Positions 1 through 12,656 of a DNA stretch of 64,000 nt are shown one piece after another. A program made the position numbers and the translations under genes. A model generated the notes under the pieces. The model was not told the origin of the DNA and did no database searches. It worked only from the letters and a program-made list of their open reading frames with translations. This stretch comes from Torreya grandis (Eukaryota; Streptophyta; Pinopsida; Cupressales; Taxaceae): contig JARHVA010000316.1 of NCBI GenBank assembly GCA_037957365.1, forward strand, positions 2,324,501 through 2,388,500, in the 5' to 3' direction. Positions within the stretch are counted from its first letter, which is position 1; each line of letters starts with the position of its first letter.

Positions 1-1635
1 AATGATTTTGAGGTCACAATACAGGTGTGATAACTTATATATTGTAGATAAACCATCAAGAGAGCTATTCTTGAGCTCAAAACCACTCACACTTATGCAA
101 AATTAGAAGAGCAAGCTCGATAAGGCAAATTTTGGAGCTCATATCTTCTTGGAGGATATATATGTGAATAAAATAAGTTTATATGAGTTAGGGGAGGTCC
201 CTATAAACTAATTTATGGCATTGGATTGAAACTTGAATGTGCAATCTCTATGAACAATGGCTAATAGGGTAAAACTATCTAAAACCCTTGTAAAACCCTT
301 GGAGGAACTCGATGAAGAAAATAAGCTTGGAGAGCTACCAAAATGACATAGTTTTGAAATGAAATTTATTTTATCATGGATAATACTCACTCAAGATTCC
401 CCCCATTTAAATGAGTTGTACAAAATTGTATGCACAACATGTAAAATAGGGGTTTTCTCACCATTTTATGTGTTTTGCAGGTTCTAGAGAAGATCTGAAG
501 GTGAAATCATGTTTGATAAGAGGATAAAAAATTATTATAACTCCCTATGGTCATTTTATCCTATGAAAAATCTTATAAGTGTCCAAACTAAATGTCTCAT
601 CTCAACCATTCAAAACTGGCATAACGAGCACAATGGTGAGAAGGGTAAAAACTCTAAGTGTGAGCTTGTTAAGGTGTACCTGAGTAGTATAAGGTCATTT
701 ATAGTCTTTAAAAGTGTCATTCACTCACTAACATGGATTTTCATGGAAAAATAAAGGCATTTTGGAGGCCAAGTGTGATGAGTGATAGAAAAGGGAGTTT
801 TTAGACTATAGACAGTGATGGCTTCTTTCAAAAAGTTTTCAGATGATTAGGACCAAAACCAATACATGGAGAGGCATGTATAAAGGCCTCCCCTTTCATT
901 TCAATCATCAGACCTATCCTTATTTAGTTATGGGACGTTCAAATAGGTTCAAATTATAAAGATAGTTTTCTGAGCTAGGATTGAGAGTTTTATGCCCCTT
1001 TTCACAAGTTTCATGAATTGTATGGACATTTGGACCTCCTAACATTGCATGGTTCATTTAAAATCTCTTTATCATGCAAATTTAACCTTTTTTCTCAGAT
1101 TGACAAGTGTTTAAGTGACCTTTGGACTTCTCTTGTCTTTATCTTCTCTCAAAAGCTATAAATATTGACTCTTTTGGCTTTTTTGAGCAGCCTTTATTAG
1201 TTAATGGTGAAACCCTAGATAATTTTGTACTTGAATGACTCTTTAAGAAATAAACAAGTGATTTTCCTACTTACATGCTGTACAATTGAGTGTTATTGCA
1301 ATCGTGTTGGTCTTGTTTAGTAAAAGATGATCTTTTCTAGTTTGTTATCCTTGATTGTCCACCAAGTGTGCAGAAGAATAATTGTCACAGGTTATTTTTA
1401 GTGTTCTTTTCTAAGTTTATGTGTGTTTTAGAAGTGGTTTATGACTATATTCCACAATGGAATCATCTATTACCTTCCTAGGCATCTAAATACCTCTTAA
1501 ACCTAGCATATGAAACATTGATGTGATAATCCATATTGAATTGTGAGTTTTGAGTGAAATAAGATTTGTTTGGTTCTAAGTAATATAATTTAAATCAATA
1601 TAAGGAAATTAAACATTGGTTCATCACCTTTTGGT
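1..1635. other. unassigned AT-rich stretch, possible LTR remnant
   Basis: No reading frame here looks like a known protein; the longest open frame (509-754) is short and has no recognisable motif. Around 1,150-1,160 there is a TATA-like ctataaatattg, followed by a transcript-leader-like stretch to about 1,320. That pattern is common in LTR promoters, and the position just before gypsy pol debris would fit. No paired LTR was found, so this remains a guess. Confidence 0.25.
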
Positions 1636-1835
1636 TTTCTCAGTTTTTCTTCTTAATCCTTTTCATCCACATATGATAGGTAAGAAAATTCTTCAAAGAA
1701 TGCATTAATGGAACTAGCCCTTCTAGATATTCATCTCACAAAATTTTTACCCAAAACAAGAGAGATGTTTCCATTGTGCCACTTGGATGAGGAGAGCTAG
1801 GCATCTCCTCAGAGTTGAAAATCCAAGTGTCAACA

Positions 1836-2250
1836 AGAACTAACTAGATTCTTCCACTCATTAGCGCTAATGAGTGAAAGTTTAGATGTGGTATCTCATA
1901 TAACCAACATTTATGACAACATTTCTATGATTTTCTTCATAGACTACATGTTGATGGTAAATATTTGGTTGACTAATTAAAACACCACATACCTCTAATA
2001 AAATGACTTCAAAAAGGAATACAACTTGAAAAGACTTAATTTTGCACACTAGGTTATACTTCTAAGTGACACTTTTAAATCCTACACTGAACCACTTGAT
2101 GGAGTATAGTTTTGGGTGAGGTGTCAATGACAAGTTCAATATACAAATTGATTTAGGAGAAATTAGGTTCTTATCACTTCCAATGTAAACTATGAAGTGT
2201 ATTGGTTGACCATTGATTGCTCATAAAATCTAGAAGGATTCTAGGTAAAT
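1836..2250 (-). pseudogene. Ty3/gypsy protease fragment, inverted, extra copy in A
   Basis: This is the first of three related blocks (others at 2,430-2,945 and 12,795-13,330). It aligns base by base with the 2,540-2,940 block over most of its length, in the same orientation. Read on the minus strand, it corresponds to the C-terminal part of a gypsy-type aspartic protease, but no open frame survives. It is a local direct duplication present only in copy A; copy B has one such block. Confidence 0.55.
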
Positions 2251-2429
2251 AGGAACAAAACACATGAAAACATATTGTAGGATTTCATATATCTCACATT
2301 CTCCATCGTATTTTACTCACATAACTTTGCTTTAAATGCTTATTATATTTCTATGACATAAAATAGTAGATTCTATTTCAAATTTGCTCTAGGAAATTGA
2401 AAGATATTATTGTATTCTCCCATCATGTT

Positions 2430-2945
2430 GTTCAACTAATTTATCTCTATTACTAGTAGAGAAATTATGGTATGAATTGATTCCATAAGGTCATTCTTAC
2501 ATTTAGGTCTCATCCTTGATGGTATAAATGTTTTAATAGAACTAACTAGCTTCTTCCACTAATTGGTTCTAATGAGTGAAATCTTAGGAACTACTTTTGG
2601 TATGTGGTATCTCATATAACCAACATCTATGGAAACATTTCTAGGATTTTCCTCATATACTTCATGTTGATGGTAAATATATGGTTGACTAAGTAAAACA
2701 TCACATACCTCTAATGGTGTGACATCACAAAGGATTACATCTTGAAAAAACTTGATTTTATACACTAGGTGATACTTCTAAGTGACACTCTTAGATCCTA
2801 CATTAAGCCACCCAATGAAGTATAGTTTTGGGTGAGGTGTCAATGACAAGTTCAATCTTCAAACTGATTTAATATAAATTAGGTTCTTCTAACTTCTAAT
2901 GTAAACTATGAAGTGTATCGATTAACCATTGATATACATTTGATA
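2430..2945 (-). pseudogene. Ty3/gypsy protease and protease-RT linker, inverted
   Basis: A minus-strand open stretch at 2,559-2,765 contains CDVTPLEVCDVLLSQPY, typical of the end of the Ty3/gypsy retroviral protease (normally DVLLGQPY). It is followed by a linker with YMRYHIPKVVPKISLI. The reverse transcriptase that should follow on the same strand lies instead on the plus strand from about 3.1 kb. The protease block is therefore inverted relative to its own RT. Flanking sequence has stops in all frames. The same inverted arrangement recurs in copy B at 12,795-13,330. Confidence 0.7.
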
Positions 2946-3109
2946 ATGGAATGATCTATCTTCTTCCTTCTATTTTTTTCACAGAAGAGGAGATGTTTGT
3001 GATGCCAACCATAGCACTAGGTTTCTCTAGCAATATCAAAGACAAAAAAAATCAACATGATGATCAAACACAAAGATATAATTTAATCACTTGAAGAAGT
3101 GACTATGCT

Positions 3110-4460
3110 TTGTGTATTAAATCATACAATTGATCTAAGCTTAGGACTAGATTTATATAATTCTTCTTTACACCATAAATAATTTTTGTATAATGAAGAG
3201 ATCAAACAGAAAATCCCTAAACTAGTGGATAAATGACACATCAAGCCTAGCTCACCACTTTACAGTAGATGAATTAGGTTTGTGCCAAAGAAGGATGACA
3301 CATGGAATTTTTACATCATTTATAAATCTATCAATAAAATCATAGTGAAGAAACATTATCCTCTTCCAAGGATTGATGACCTATCAGACTGGTTCCATAA
3401 TGTTGAATTATTCAACAAAATTGATCTTACATTTGGGTATCATTAGATTCATGTTGAAACTATAGACATATAGAAAACAACCTTAAAATAAAAGGAAGGT
3501 TTGTTTTAGAGGTTAGTTATTCCATTTGGCTTAAATAATGCATGGACTACATTCATGTGGATGATGAATAACATCCTCAAGCCTTTCACTACTTCATTTT
3601 TTAGTCTACCTTCAATATAACATGGGATGACTATCTTTGTCATATTAAACAAGTGTTTCACACTTTCTAACAACATAAATTATAATGCTAACATGGAAAA
3701 ATACTCATTTACCTTGAAATAAATAAAATATTTAGGATACATTGTAGATGTACAAGGAGTGTATGTGGATCCAACCAAGATTTAAGTCATAGAATATTGG
3801 CTTACACCAAATAATCTCATAGAGCTTCACAACTTTTAGGGATTTAAAAAATCCTAATGGAGATTTGTACTTGTTTTTTCTTATGTGACTTGGCATTTGA
3901 ACCAAGTTACAAAAGGTGACTCCAAAGTAAGTTTCATTTAGGCAAGCACATAAAAAAACATTTGAATAACTAAAATGTAGATTATGTTCCATGCTAGTAC
4001 TTATGTTATCTGATCTTTGTCAACCATTTGAGATATTTATCGATGCATCTAATTATGCACTTGGAGTAGTCCTCACTCGACATGGTCACCTAGTTGCTTT
4101 CCAAAATGAAACATTCAAAAAAATAGTAAGGAACTATCCCACATATAACCATGAAATTTATGTTGTTGTCTAGGCATGTAAACATTGAAAGCATTATATG
4201 TTGGGAAAATAAATCATGATCCACATATATCACAATCCACTTTCATTCTTGTAGACTCAAAACAAGTTATAATAACAGTGACATCATAAATGGTTTTCTT
4301 ATCTTCGATAGTTCCATTTGAACATCAAACATAAGAAGGGAAGTGCTAATCCAATAGAAAATTATTTGACTTGACCTCTATTTCATGCTCTCCTCAATGT
4401 GCTTGATGCATGTGGACATGAAGTAACCGCTTGGTCAGAAATGTATAAATTTGAAATGGA
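3110..4460 (+). pseudogene. Ty3/gypsy reverse transcriptase-RNase H, lineage 1, copy A
   Basis: The plus strand decodes, across many stops and frameshifts, to a Ty3/gypsy RT followed by RNase H. RT landmarks are a linker with SY(N)...IDLS near 3,120, the palm segment HYPLPRIDDL near 3,355, FNKIDLTFGYH near 3,415 and LVIPFGLNNA near 3,515. RNase H is the open stretch at 3,991-4,173, with FEIFIDASNYALGVVLTRHG and HLVAFQNETFKK. In intact elements these domains copy genomic RNA into DNA in the cytoplasm. The element is decayed beyond function. It matches 13,490-14,830 almost collinearly. Confidence 0.8.
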
Positions 4461-4479
4461 ATTTAAAGGTATCTATTAG

Positions 4480-5225
4480 AAGTTATTTTACATGGAAATT
4501 TAGTTTCAAATTTATACATGCAAGATGGAATCCTATCCATGGGTTTTGTTTAATAAGCTCCACTCATTTATAGTGAGATTGTGAAATCAATAAAAAATAA
4601 TTATGAAAGTAGGTATTTATAAAGATATGGTAGTGTAGTATAAATAAATGAATTATAACAATTTGAATCAAATATATCAATAAACATTTAATGAGGTTTA
4701 AATATATGTAACATTGTAATTTTAACAAATTAATTTTCTAAAAAATAGAGAAATAAAGGATGAAATAGGGTTTATAAGAGTAACTTTATTTGAAAATAAT
4801 ATCAAAATATACATTGGGATTTGACAGTGCCAATGGGACCAAAATCATAAGATGAATCCAACCTAGAAAATTTGGAACAAATAAAGAACCTTCCCAAAAC
4901 TGTACATAACATGTTTATGGGCCCCAAGAATGTAGAAAACATTATTATTATAAGTGATACACATACACAAATGTTTTTTATGACAATTTTTGTCAAATAT
5001 GGGGCTCCAAAAACCTAACTCAATTTTTAAAAAAGTTGAAATGATCACTAATAAATTGAACTTCTTATTCAAACCCTAATTTTGAAATTAAACCTATAAA
5101 TGATCAGGAAAAGGATTTGTTTTAGGTTTTGTGTCTAGGGTTAGCATTTATCATGCCCTTTAAGGATGTATTATAGCATAAAAAAACCTAATTAAATATA
5201 ATAGTTATTCAAAAAATAAAAATAG
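4480..5225 (+). repeat. non-coding 3' repeat of gypsy lineage 1, copy A
   Basis: No coding potential was seen. The block matches 14,880-15,635 (copy B) and, more distantly, 56,930-57,480. Shared landmarks include a 'tccactc-tttatagtgagatt' type motif and a 'gacagtgcca' segment followed by 'atgaatccaacc'. It lies between the RNase H debris and the LTR at 5,226, so it is probably the 3' untranslated or downstream part of the first element. Confidence 0.5.
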
Positions 5226-6354
5226 TGTGATGCAATGTGTCACTAGTATGAAATTCAATTATACAATGAATGCTCTATAAATACTTGCTTGATTTATCTA
5301 GGATGCCTGTAAATACTCAATATATTTCTATGACAATGAATACTAAATCCTCTTTCAAATTTACTCTAGGTGACAAAAATATGTCATTGTACTCTCCTAG
5401 AATGTTGTTTAAATGTTTTGATCCATGCAAAAATGTGTAGTCACATACACTTCTCCATTGTGTACTTTCACAACCCAAACACCTCTCAGATTGGTGTTTT
5501 TCTTTTGCATTATGCAGCTCACAACTTGTGTGTAGACATAATTATCATGGCATCCTTATGCACCAAAAAAGTGTTGTGCAACACTTATATTATACATAGA
5601 CCTTTTCTGAGAATCATATAACCCTTATGGTATATCAAACACCCCATATAGATTGATTTACTCAACACTCATGTGTCACCCTTGGGGTATAATCTTGCAT
5701 AATAATTGCATTAAGAATATTGGATTTAGAAAAAAAATCCATGTGTCAACTGCTTGTTTCTGTATGGCTTTGCAAGTGGAAATTTCTAATTCTATAATGT
5801 GTTATATAATATTTCATAGTAACCATAAAATGGAAAGACCAAGTACCACACATTTGGAATGATTTCAACCATCATTCTATTAGAAAATAAAACTACTTGT
5901 AATCATTCTTATTTATAACCATTACCTCTTGTAACTATCTTCTTGTATTTGTGGTATAAATATGTAACATACTCTACATGCCAAACATAAACATCCTTTA
6001 GAGTTGAACCACATAGTAGTGAGTACTATCATGCCTAGAGTTTATAATATTTACCATGCACATATTCATTCTCATCTTTATTTTAGGAAAATTAAAGGGA
6101 GTGTTTCCCACTTCTGATATTAGGAATTTTGAATTCCTAGCTTTGCTATAACATATTATACCTCTATAATTATTCCCTATTCTTACATATTGAATATAAG
6201 TTGTATTTTATACAAATAAAACTTCTACTTATCAAATGTGTGTTTTGGTTTACTTATGTAAGTATCCTCACATACACTATTTATAACTAGAGCACTTATC
6301 TCTAAGTGAAGGGTCATTCCCTACACAAGGTCTTGGGCTCCATGGTAAAAATCA
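5226..6354 (+). repeat. Ty3/gypsy 5' LTR, copy A
   Basis: The block starts TGTGATGCAATGTG and ends with ...AATCA one base before an initiator-Met-type primer-binding site, as expected of a 5' LTR. It contains a TATA-like tataaatatg near 5,953, the likely transcription start region. It is matched along its full length by 15,636-16,755. No complete 3' partner was found in copy A, where integrase and the 3' end are missing. Confidence 0.6.
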
Positions 6355-6355
6355 T

Positions 6356-6368
6356 TGGTTTTAGAGCA
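6356..6368 (+). promoter_or_regulatory. tRNA primer-binding site (degenerate), copy A
   Basis: tggttttagagca differs by two bases from the TGGTATCAGAGCA complement of plant initiator methionine tRNA. It sits directly after the LTR, where minus-strand DNA synthesis is primed. The copy-B site (16,757-16,769) keeps one more matching base. Confidence 0.6.
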
Positions 6369-6799
6369 TAACTATTTCTTATGCATGTAAATAAGCAATT
6401 TAAACAAGATAAGGATTTAAATTCTTATCTATTTCATCTTATCCAGAATAATTCCAAAAATGTAATAGATGGATGGTTCCTCTAAGTAACTTGAGGCAAC
6501 CCTACATGCCCAAATCTCATTACAGATGCACTAGAAGCATAACAAACCAAAATTTTAGTTCAATTAACTATAATTTGATGGTTTGGATCAATAAAAGTTC
6601 TACTTCCTCACTCTTATATCACATTCACTAATGATTTTAGTAGCAAACCCCGTTAAAATAAAAAAAATTATTCATAACATCCTAATATTCGAAAGCAAGA
6701 TCAATTCCCCAATATTAGGTGTCTAGATTTAAAATCTTTAAGAATGCTTATCAACCAATATATTCATCAATGTAGATAAGATAACCTTCATCATGTTGA

Positions 6800-7560
6800 A
6801 GATTTCCATTCACATGGTTCACTGGTGAGAGACATTCAGTGCACAACATGTACAAGACTACATTCCAATTGAGTTTTGGAATATTTTTTTGATGTGTTGA
6901 ATGAAGAATACTATCAAATTTTCAACTTTTATGATGATTACATCAGGTTTCAAAAGTTTCCCTAGCACGAGGATTAGTTGACAGAAGACCACACCAATGA
7001 GTTCCATGATAACACTATGTACCTATGTGATAACTTAATTGGATAACATAAGGTGTTGAAATAAATCAGTGGACTTTCAACTTATATCTATGCAGAGATT
7101 GATTTTTTGAGTTCCAAATATTTGGGGAAAGCTTACCACAATGCCTCAAAGATTGAATCCAATGAAAACATGAAGCAATGTCTCACTTCTTCATCTAGCT
7201 ACATCTATAAGATATATCCCACACACAATGCACCATTTCATCCTCCTTCACATAAGAATCATGCATATTGCAAGGGAGAGAAGCATAAAAATAATGTACA
7301 ATATTAAAAGGCTCGTACACCTTTTACCAAGTCAAACAAAGGGAAGAAGAAATCAGGTGACAAGTGGTGATTTTGACATTTCTCACATGCCCATGATGAT
7401 TCATAAATTTTTCATGCATATATTCATTTCTTATGTAATCTACATTAAGTCCCATATAGATGGATGACACTAATCTAAATACTACTTGTATGTGCACTAA
7501 CACCACTACCATAGACAACTCTAAGTAGTGTAAATGACTCTTTCGCATCAAGTTTTGGTG
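6800..7560 (+). pseudogene. Ty3/gypsy gag (capsid) remnant, copy A
   Basis: The plus strand decodes to a plant gypsy gag core. It has a segment with FYDDYIRFQKFP near 6,925 and FHDNTMYLCDNLIG near 6,995. This is followed by a partly open frame (7,107-7,307) with SSKYLGKAYHNASKIESNENMKQ and a lysine-rich tail. Gag packages element RNA into virus-like particles. Many stops are present. The zinc knuckle cannot be recognised with confidence. The block aligns with 17,200-17,800 in copy B, and placement right after LTR and PBS is canonical. Confidence 0.6.
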
Positions 7561-8097
7561 GAATGGTTAGTATCTTCATGTTATCATTGATAATTAGAAA
7601 CAAAATAACATCATCACATAAGCAAAAAACTAACACCTAGGCCTTTCCACTACCACACATCTCAAGCCATACTCCTTAGGGTGGCTTTAGTAGGGGAAGG
7701 ATATACAAGACTGGTAGCAATACACCTATAGGACAAAATCAAGCCTATGGAGGATATATTCATTTGTGGCATAAGTCTTCTATAGGTCTATCCTATCTTT
7801 CTTGAGAGATCGCATTTGTATGATCAAGATGATATAAATCAAGACAAACCATAATGGTGGATTTTATGTGCAACAAATCACTTCTTTAGCCTCTTAAAGT
7901 TATCTCTAATGACCAAAGTCCCTTTGGTCTCTTCTAATTAATGCCAAAAAATCATCTTGCACACGTAAAAGTTTGTATTTATCATGTTTCACCCTAATAC
8001 ACATGTGTGGGAGAGAAAGTGGGCCTTGGTAGTGTGAAAAATGCAATCATCATTTTAGAAATAAATCTCAACAATTTACTGATGTAACACAACAGAG
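7561..8097 (+). pseudogene. decayed gag-protease linker region, copy A
   Basis: This stretch is collinear with 17,940-18,500 in copy B, where a frame with SSNDESHFGLFQIM and FHPKTPMWERKWALVV is still open. In A the same frames are interrupted. By position it should hold protease and the protease-RT linker of the second gypsy lineage. No DSG/DTG active site can be pointed out. Confidence 0.4.
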
Positions 8098-8645
8098 TCT
8101 TTTTTTATCCAAAAATTAGGGGTTTTGGTTGAAATATATTTCAAGAACACAAAAATAACACAATAATAATGCTTTCTCTGAGAAGAGATGTTTTATTACT
8201 CACAAGATTGCAAATATAAACATATGCTTATCTCTAGGAAGAGATGTTTAATCTCCTTCTCAGGATACATCTTTATTTATACATATTTTGGAGGTAGGAG
8301 GAGGATTTGGAAGGTCACCAATATCGAGGGAGATGAAGTGGTTTGACTTCCATAATTTACAACACAGAATTTGAGAAATTACTATTTTTAGAAACTTACT
8401 ATTTTAGACAGCACTATTAAAATTGAAATTTAGGGAACTTCAATTGGGTTTTAGATGGTCAAAAACCACCCATCATATCTCCATGCCATCTCATCACATT
8501 ATCCTCATTCTTATCTTTCCAATGGTTCAAATGGGGAGTCAATCAAAGCTATGGTGCAGAAGTTATGGCTCCTAGAAGTTCTACCACCAATTGGGGTAGA
8601 ACCATCACCCAAATTGTCTCCTGAAGTGTTGTCTGGATCATTTTT
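8098..8645. repeat. about 540-bp insertion present in copy A only
   Basis: Copies A and B align up to 'gagtctt' (A about 8,097, B about 18,497) and again from 'taaatattaaaacacatagtgc' type sequence (A about 8,652, B about 18,512). The intervening 540 bases exist only in A. Its plus-strand frame 8,455-8,736 has no recognisable domain. It may be a small insertion, or B may have lost it; clear terminal repeats were not found. Confidence 0.4.
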
Positions 8646-8729
8646 AGAGCCCATAAATATTAAAACACATAGTGCAATAAAGCATCACATATATTTGATT
8701 CTATTATTCCTTATTCCAAATAACCCTTT

Positions 8730-10420
8730 GTACTAAAAATAATTTTTGGATAATGACAAAGTCTAGTGCCAACTAAAAGAGTTATTGGATTAGGGAAATA
8801 TCAAGTATAACTCTTCTCCTTATGGGAGTCTGATAGTCCTTATGCCAATTAAATATGGGACCTAGTACCTTTACATATACTATCATGCATTACAAAAAAT
8901 CATGCTGAAGAATTAGTATCCATTATTGTGTATTGACAACCTCTTGGACTAGATCCAAGGTTCATAATACTTTGAACCAAGATCAACTTAAATCTAGGTT
9001 ACCACCAAGTTCTATTCCATCCTGAAGACATTTAGAAGACCAATTTCAAGAGATAAGAGATATTGTAAAAATGGTTGGTTATGCCTTTCAACTTGACCAA
9101 TATTACAGAAACATCCATATGGTTTATGGATGATCTACTTAGGCCCTTCATCATTTCCAACTTGGATGATGTCCTCATCTTCAACAAGACTTTGGAGGAT
9201 CATATGGATCACATCTCACATGTCTTAGACACCTTGCATCAACACAAGTTTCCAGTTAATTTCATGAAGTGTACATTTGGTGATACATGGATCCAATACC
9301 TCAGCTACATCATTGATAGAAGATCAAAGTGATCTAGGATTGGATAACTTTGAATTGTCTCATATAATTAAGGAATTTTCTTGGACTTAAAAAATTCTAC
9401 TAAAAGTTTATCCTTGGTTTATCACATATATCTTGGCCTCTCAGTTAGATAACACATGCCAAAGCTAAGTTCAACTGGACTTATACACAATAATTTACTT
9501 CATAGGTTATCGATGAAACACCTTTACACAATGCCTATTCTCATAATTATTAACATTTCATACTCTAAATTAAACACTGATGCATATAACTATGCACTTA
9601 GCAAAATACTCATGAAACACAGACATTTGGTCGTATACCATTCTAAGACATTCAATTTTTTTTTGTTCAAAGGTACTCCAACTATTAAAAATAGTTGTAA
9701 GCTATTGTGTATGAAGTTAAGCAATAAAACCACTACATCTTGGGGAAGGAGATAATTATTCATTCTAATCATAAGCTACTTCAATTTTTATAAAAAAAAG
9801 TAAGTTGGAGAATGTGCACCACATTAATTTGATGACTTATCTATGGAAATTTAATCTTGTGATCATACACAATAAGGGAAAGGATCATAAGGATATAAAT
9901 TTCCTTAATCAACCACTGGTTCACGTAATCATCATAGTTTTGGACATATATGGCCAAAACTTTGTAGCTTGGGTATATCTCTACTCATTTGACAAGGACC
10001 TCATAGATGCCTACATAAACATCATGTAGGTTAAATATGTTTAGGAGTTGTAATTTTCCAACCAACATCTCTACAAGCTCAGGTCTATTTATGTTCTTAC
10101 TAGCATACCTCACCAAAGACTCATCTAAGAGGTAGACTATGACAAGTCATTGAGCCAATTTGGCATCTTAAATAATCTAATTGCATTGTAGTTTCACTTC
10201 TATTAGCTACGGATTCATACAAAAATAAAGCACCACATCATATCTTGCATTCCTTGGTTACATCAACAAGTCCAAAAATAAGAGGATTTGAATTTATATA
10301 CCTCTATTGGTTCTATCCAGACCATGGGAATCCATTAGCATGGATTTCATGACTATATTTCCTATGAGGAAGCATGAACATGATGTATTGGTGAAGTGAA
10401 TGGGTTTTAAAAAATGGTTA
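8730..10420 (+). pseudogene. Ty3/gypsy RT-RNase H-integrase start, lineage 2, copy A
   Basis: An open stretch at 9,075-9,332 keeps the RT palm/thumb: ISNLDDVLIFNKTLEDHMDH (YLDD box eroded to NLDD), then HVLDTLHQHKFPVNFMKCTF and IQYLSYIID. RNase H follows at 9,456-9,755 (TDAYNYALSKILMKHRHLVV). The integrase start is near 10,310-10,400, where PWESISMDFM is readable. The reading stops abruptly near 10,420, where an unrelated repeat begins. In copy B the integrase continues to about 25.7 kb, so A is truncated. Confidence 0.75.
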
Positions 10421-10422
10421 CC

Positions 10423-10990
10423 ATGACCTTTTTATGTCAATTTTAAATTTTTTTACACATTTTACTATGTACAACTAATTTGATTTAAATCGAATAATAT
10501 TAATGCTTTGGGTTAGCTTCCAAAGTGTAAACCCCTATTTTCAATTTCATGGGACAACCTCCATCTTGCCTTTTTATGCCTTTGATCCCCTTGTCATGAC
10601 CATATTATACAATCCTGACAACATGTCACAATTATACCTTGCATTCTTGAAACCCTTTCTTTCTCCTTCGTTTTAATTAAATAAGGTTGTTTGTGCCTAT
10701 CCACATTTTTCAATTTTAATTGTTGAAATTTGACATATTTTTCAATATTTCAAAATTTATATTTTAATTTTACCTATAAAAATAAAAATATTATGATTTA
10801 TTTGGATATAAAAATATAATCAATTACACATCTACCATTAAACATATTCTTGTTATATAAGAGCTTCTACCAATATTATTTTTCTAGTGCATGGAATATA
10901 ATTGTTAGGGAGATAATTAGGGAGTACCGACCCCACAAACATTAATACATGCCCCAATCTATTTTTAAATTACAAGGCATTTAAAAATAG
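10423..10990 (+). repeat. dispersed repeat, copy 1
   Basis: From 'cctttttatgtcaattt' to 'accgacc...catgcccc...atctatttt' this block matches 62,749-63,320 at most positions. No coding sequence was seen. It truncates the integrase of copy A, so it marks the edge of another element or of a rearrangement. A (part of an) LTR is the simplest explanation. Confidence 0.5.
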
Positions 10991-12650
10991 GTCTATTGAA
11001 ATTGGGGTTTATTTATTTTTATTATACGTGGTCTTGGATATTTGAATTATATCGATTGATTAACATTTTGGTAATTTTTTGATTAGTTATAATGTCTTAA
11101 ATTTTATATAATTTTTTAAAGGTGTGATGTCATTTTATCCATTTTTTTATTGGACATATAATTTGTTCAATTGACATCTAAATATAAAAATATATTTTCA
11201 ATAATAAAAAGTTTTGCACAATTTTTTTCAAAATCATTTTGTTCATATACTCTAAGAGTATTAAATTTTTAATATATTAAATTTTATAAAATTAATGTTT
11301 CTTGAACTTGGTCCTCCTTAGATTTTTATTACTTTATTTCTCACTATAGCCAATGAAAATACATTTCTCTCCTTCATCATCCCACTTTGATCTTATTTTA
11401 ACTTCTCTCCTTTATCATCCCACTTTTATTTCTCACTATAGCCAATGAAAATACATTTCTCTCCTTTATTGGAATTTTTTTTTAAAAACAATTCATTTTC
11501 TCTAATTGCACATGGAAATTCGAGTTAAGCATTTAATTTGATTTCCTTAGTTAATTCATTTTTCTTAGCATTTTTGCATTTTATGAATTGTTTAAGTGCC
11601 ATGCTTAATGTGTCCAAAGGCCAAACTATCAATTTTCTAGGTCATAAGTTGATTGGAGATGAATCTATGAGAGGTTACTATTGAGTATATGATAATACCC
11701 CAAATAGGGATGTCTCAACATGATTATGAGAACTAATGTCTGATATACAAACAAAATTGGGACATTCAATGATTCCTAGGCTTAATTTGCACTGTTTGAT
11801 AGAAATCAATTTGAAGTTCGATTGGAACATAGTTGTGGCTAAAATGAAGTGTTTACAAATTGTAGTTACTATACATCTCCTAATTATATTTATGATGATT
11901 CTAGTGGTGATGATGCATCCAACTATTTAATTCATGGTCCATGAGATATGTTGTTATCAATTTCATGAAGATAATATGGCACCATGGATGGTCATATTAA
12001 TCATTATATCAGTGGTTTAATTGGTTAGAATTATTTATTAACCTCATATGCTTTAGTAAAATAATATATTGTACATAACTTTTTATTTTGTGTCTTATAT
12101 TTTTTGTGTCTCTTCAACAGGTAACCTAGGTTGTATTGGATCAGCTAGTTCACTTCCAATTGAAACCAAGGAAAACATGGATAATTGGGGCACATTTGAT
12201 CCAAAATCCACCATATGTCAAAGATATTATAATTGTTTGATATAATTTACCTTGCCAAAACATATCTCCATTATAAAAGGATATCCATTTAAAAATGGAT
12301 ATTTGTTCTAAAACAGATATCTATTTTAAATGAATATCTATTTTGGCTTTCAATTTGTTTTCTCCTCTAATTTTGCCTTGGGATATGACTTGGTTTTGCC
12401 TTGGTATACTTGGGCCTAGCTTTTTTCACCTGTGGACAAAATAAGAATTAATGGAGTTCCCCTATCTTCACCCACTTTTTTGTTCTATTATTTATGTCCA
12501 CATTTAAAATCTTACATTGATTTTCTCAAGAATTTTATCTATATATCTATCTATTTATTGGTCTGTCTATTATAATAAATATCATGTCTTTTAATGATGT
12601 ATAATATAAAAATATATATTAAGTAAATGTAATAATATTTTAATTAGACA
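10991..12650. other. AT-rich spacer between composite copies A and B
   Basis: No gene or element was recognised. A 38-base segment beginning tttctcactatagccaatg occurs twice as a direct repeat, at about 11,336-11,373 and 11,428-11,465. The open frame at 11,736-11,930 has no recognisable motif. Near 12,290-12,345 there is a purine/pyrimidine-rich run of short 'atatc(c/t)attt' repeats. Confidence 0.35.
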
Positions 12651-12656
12651 AATTAT

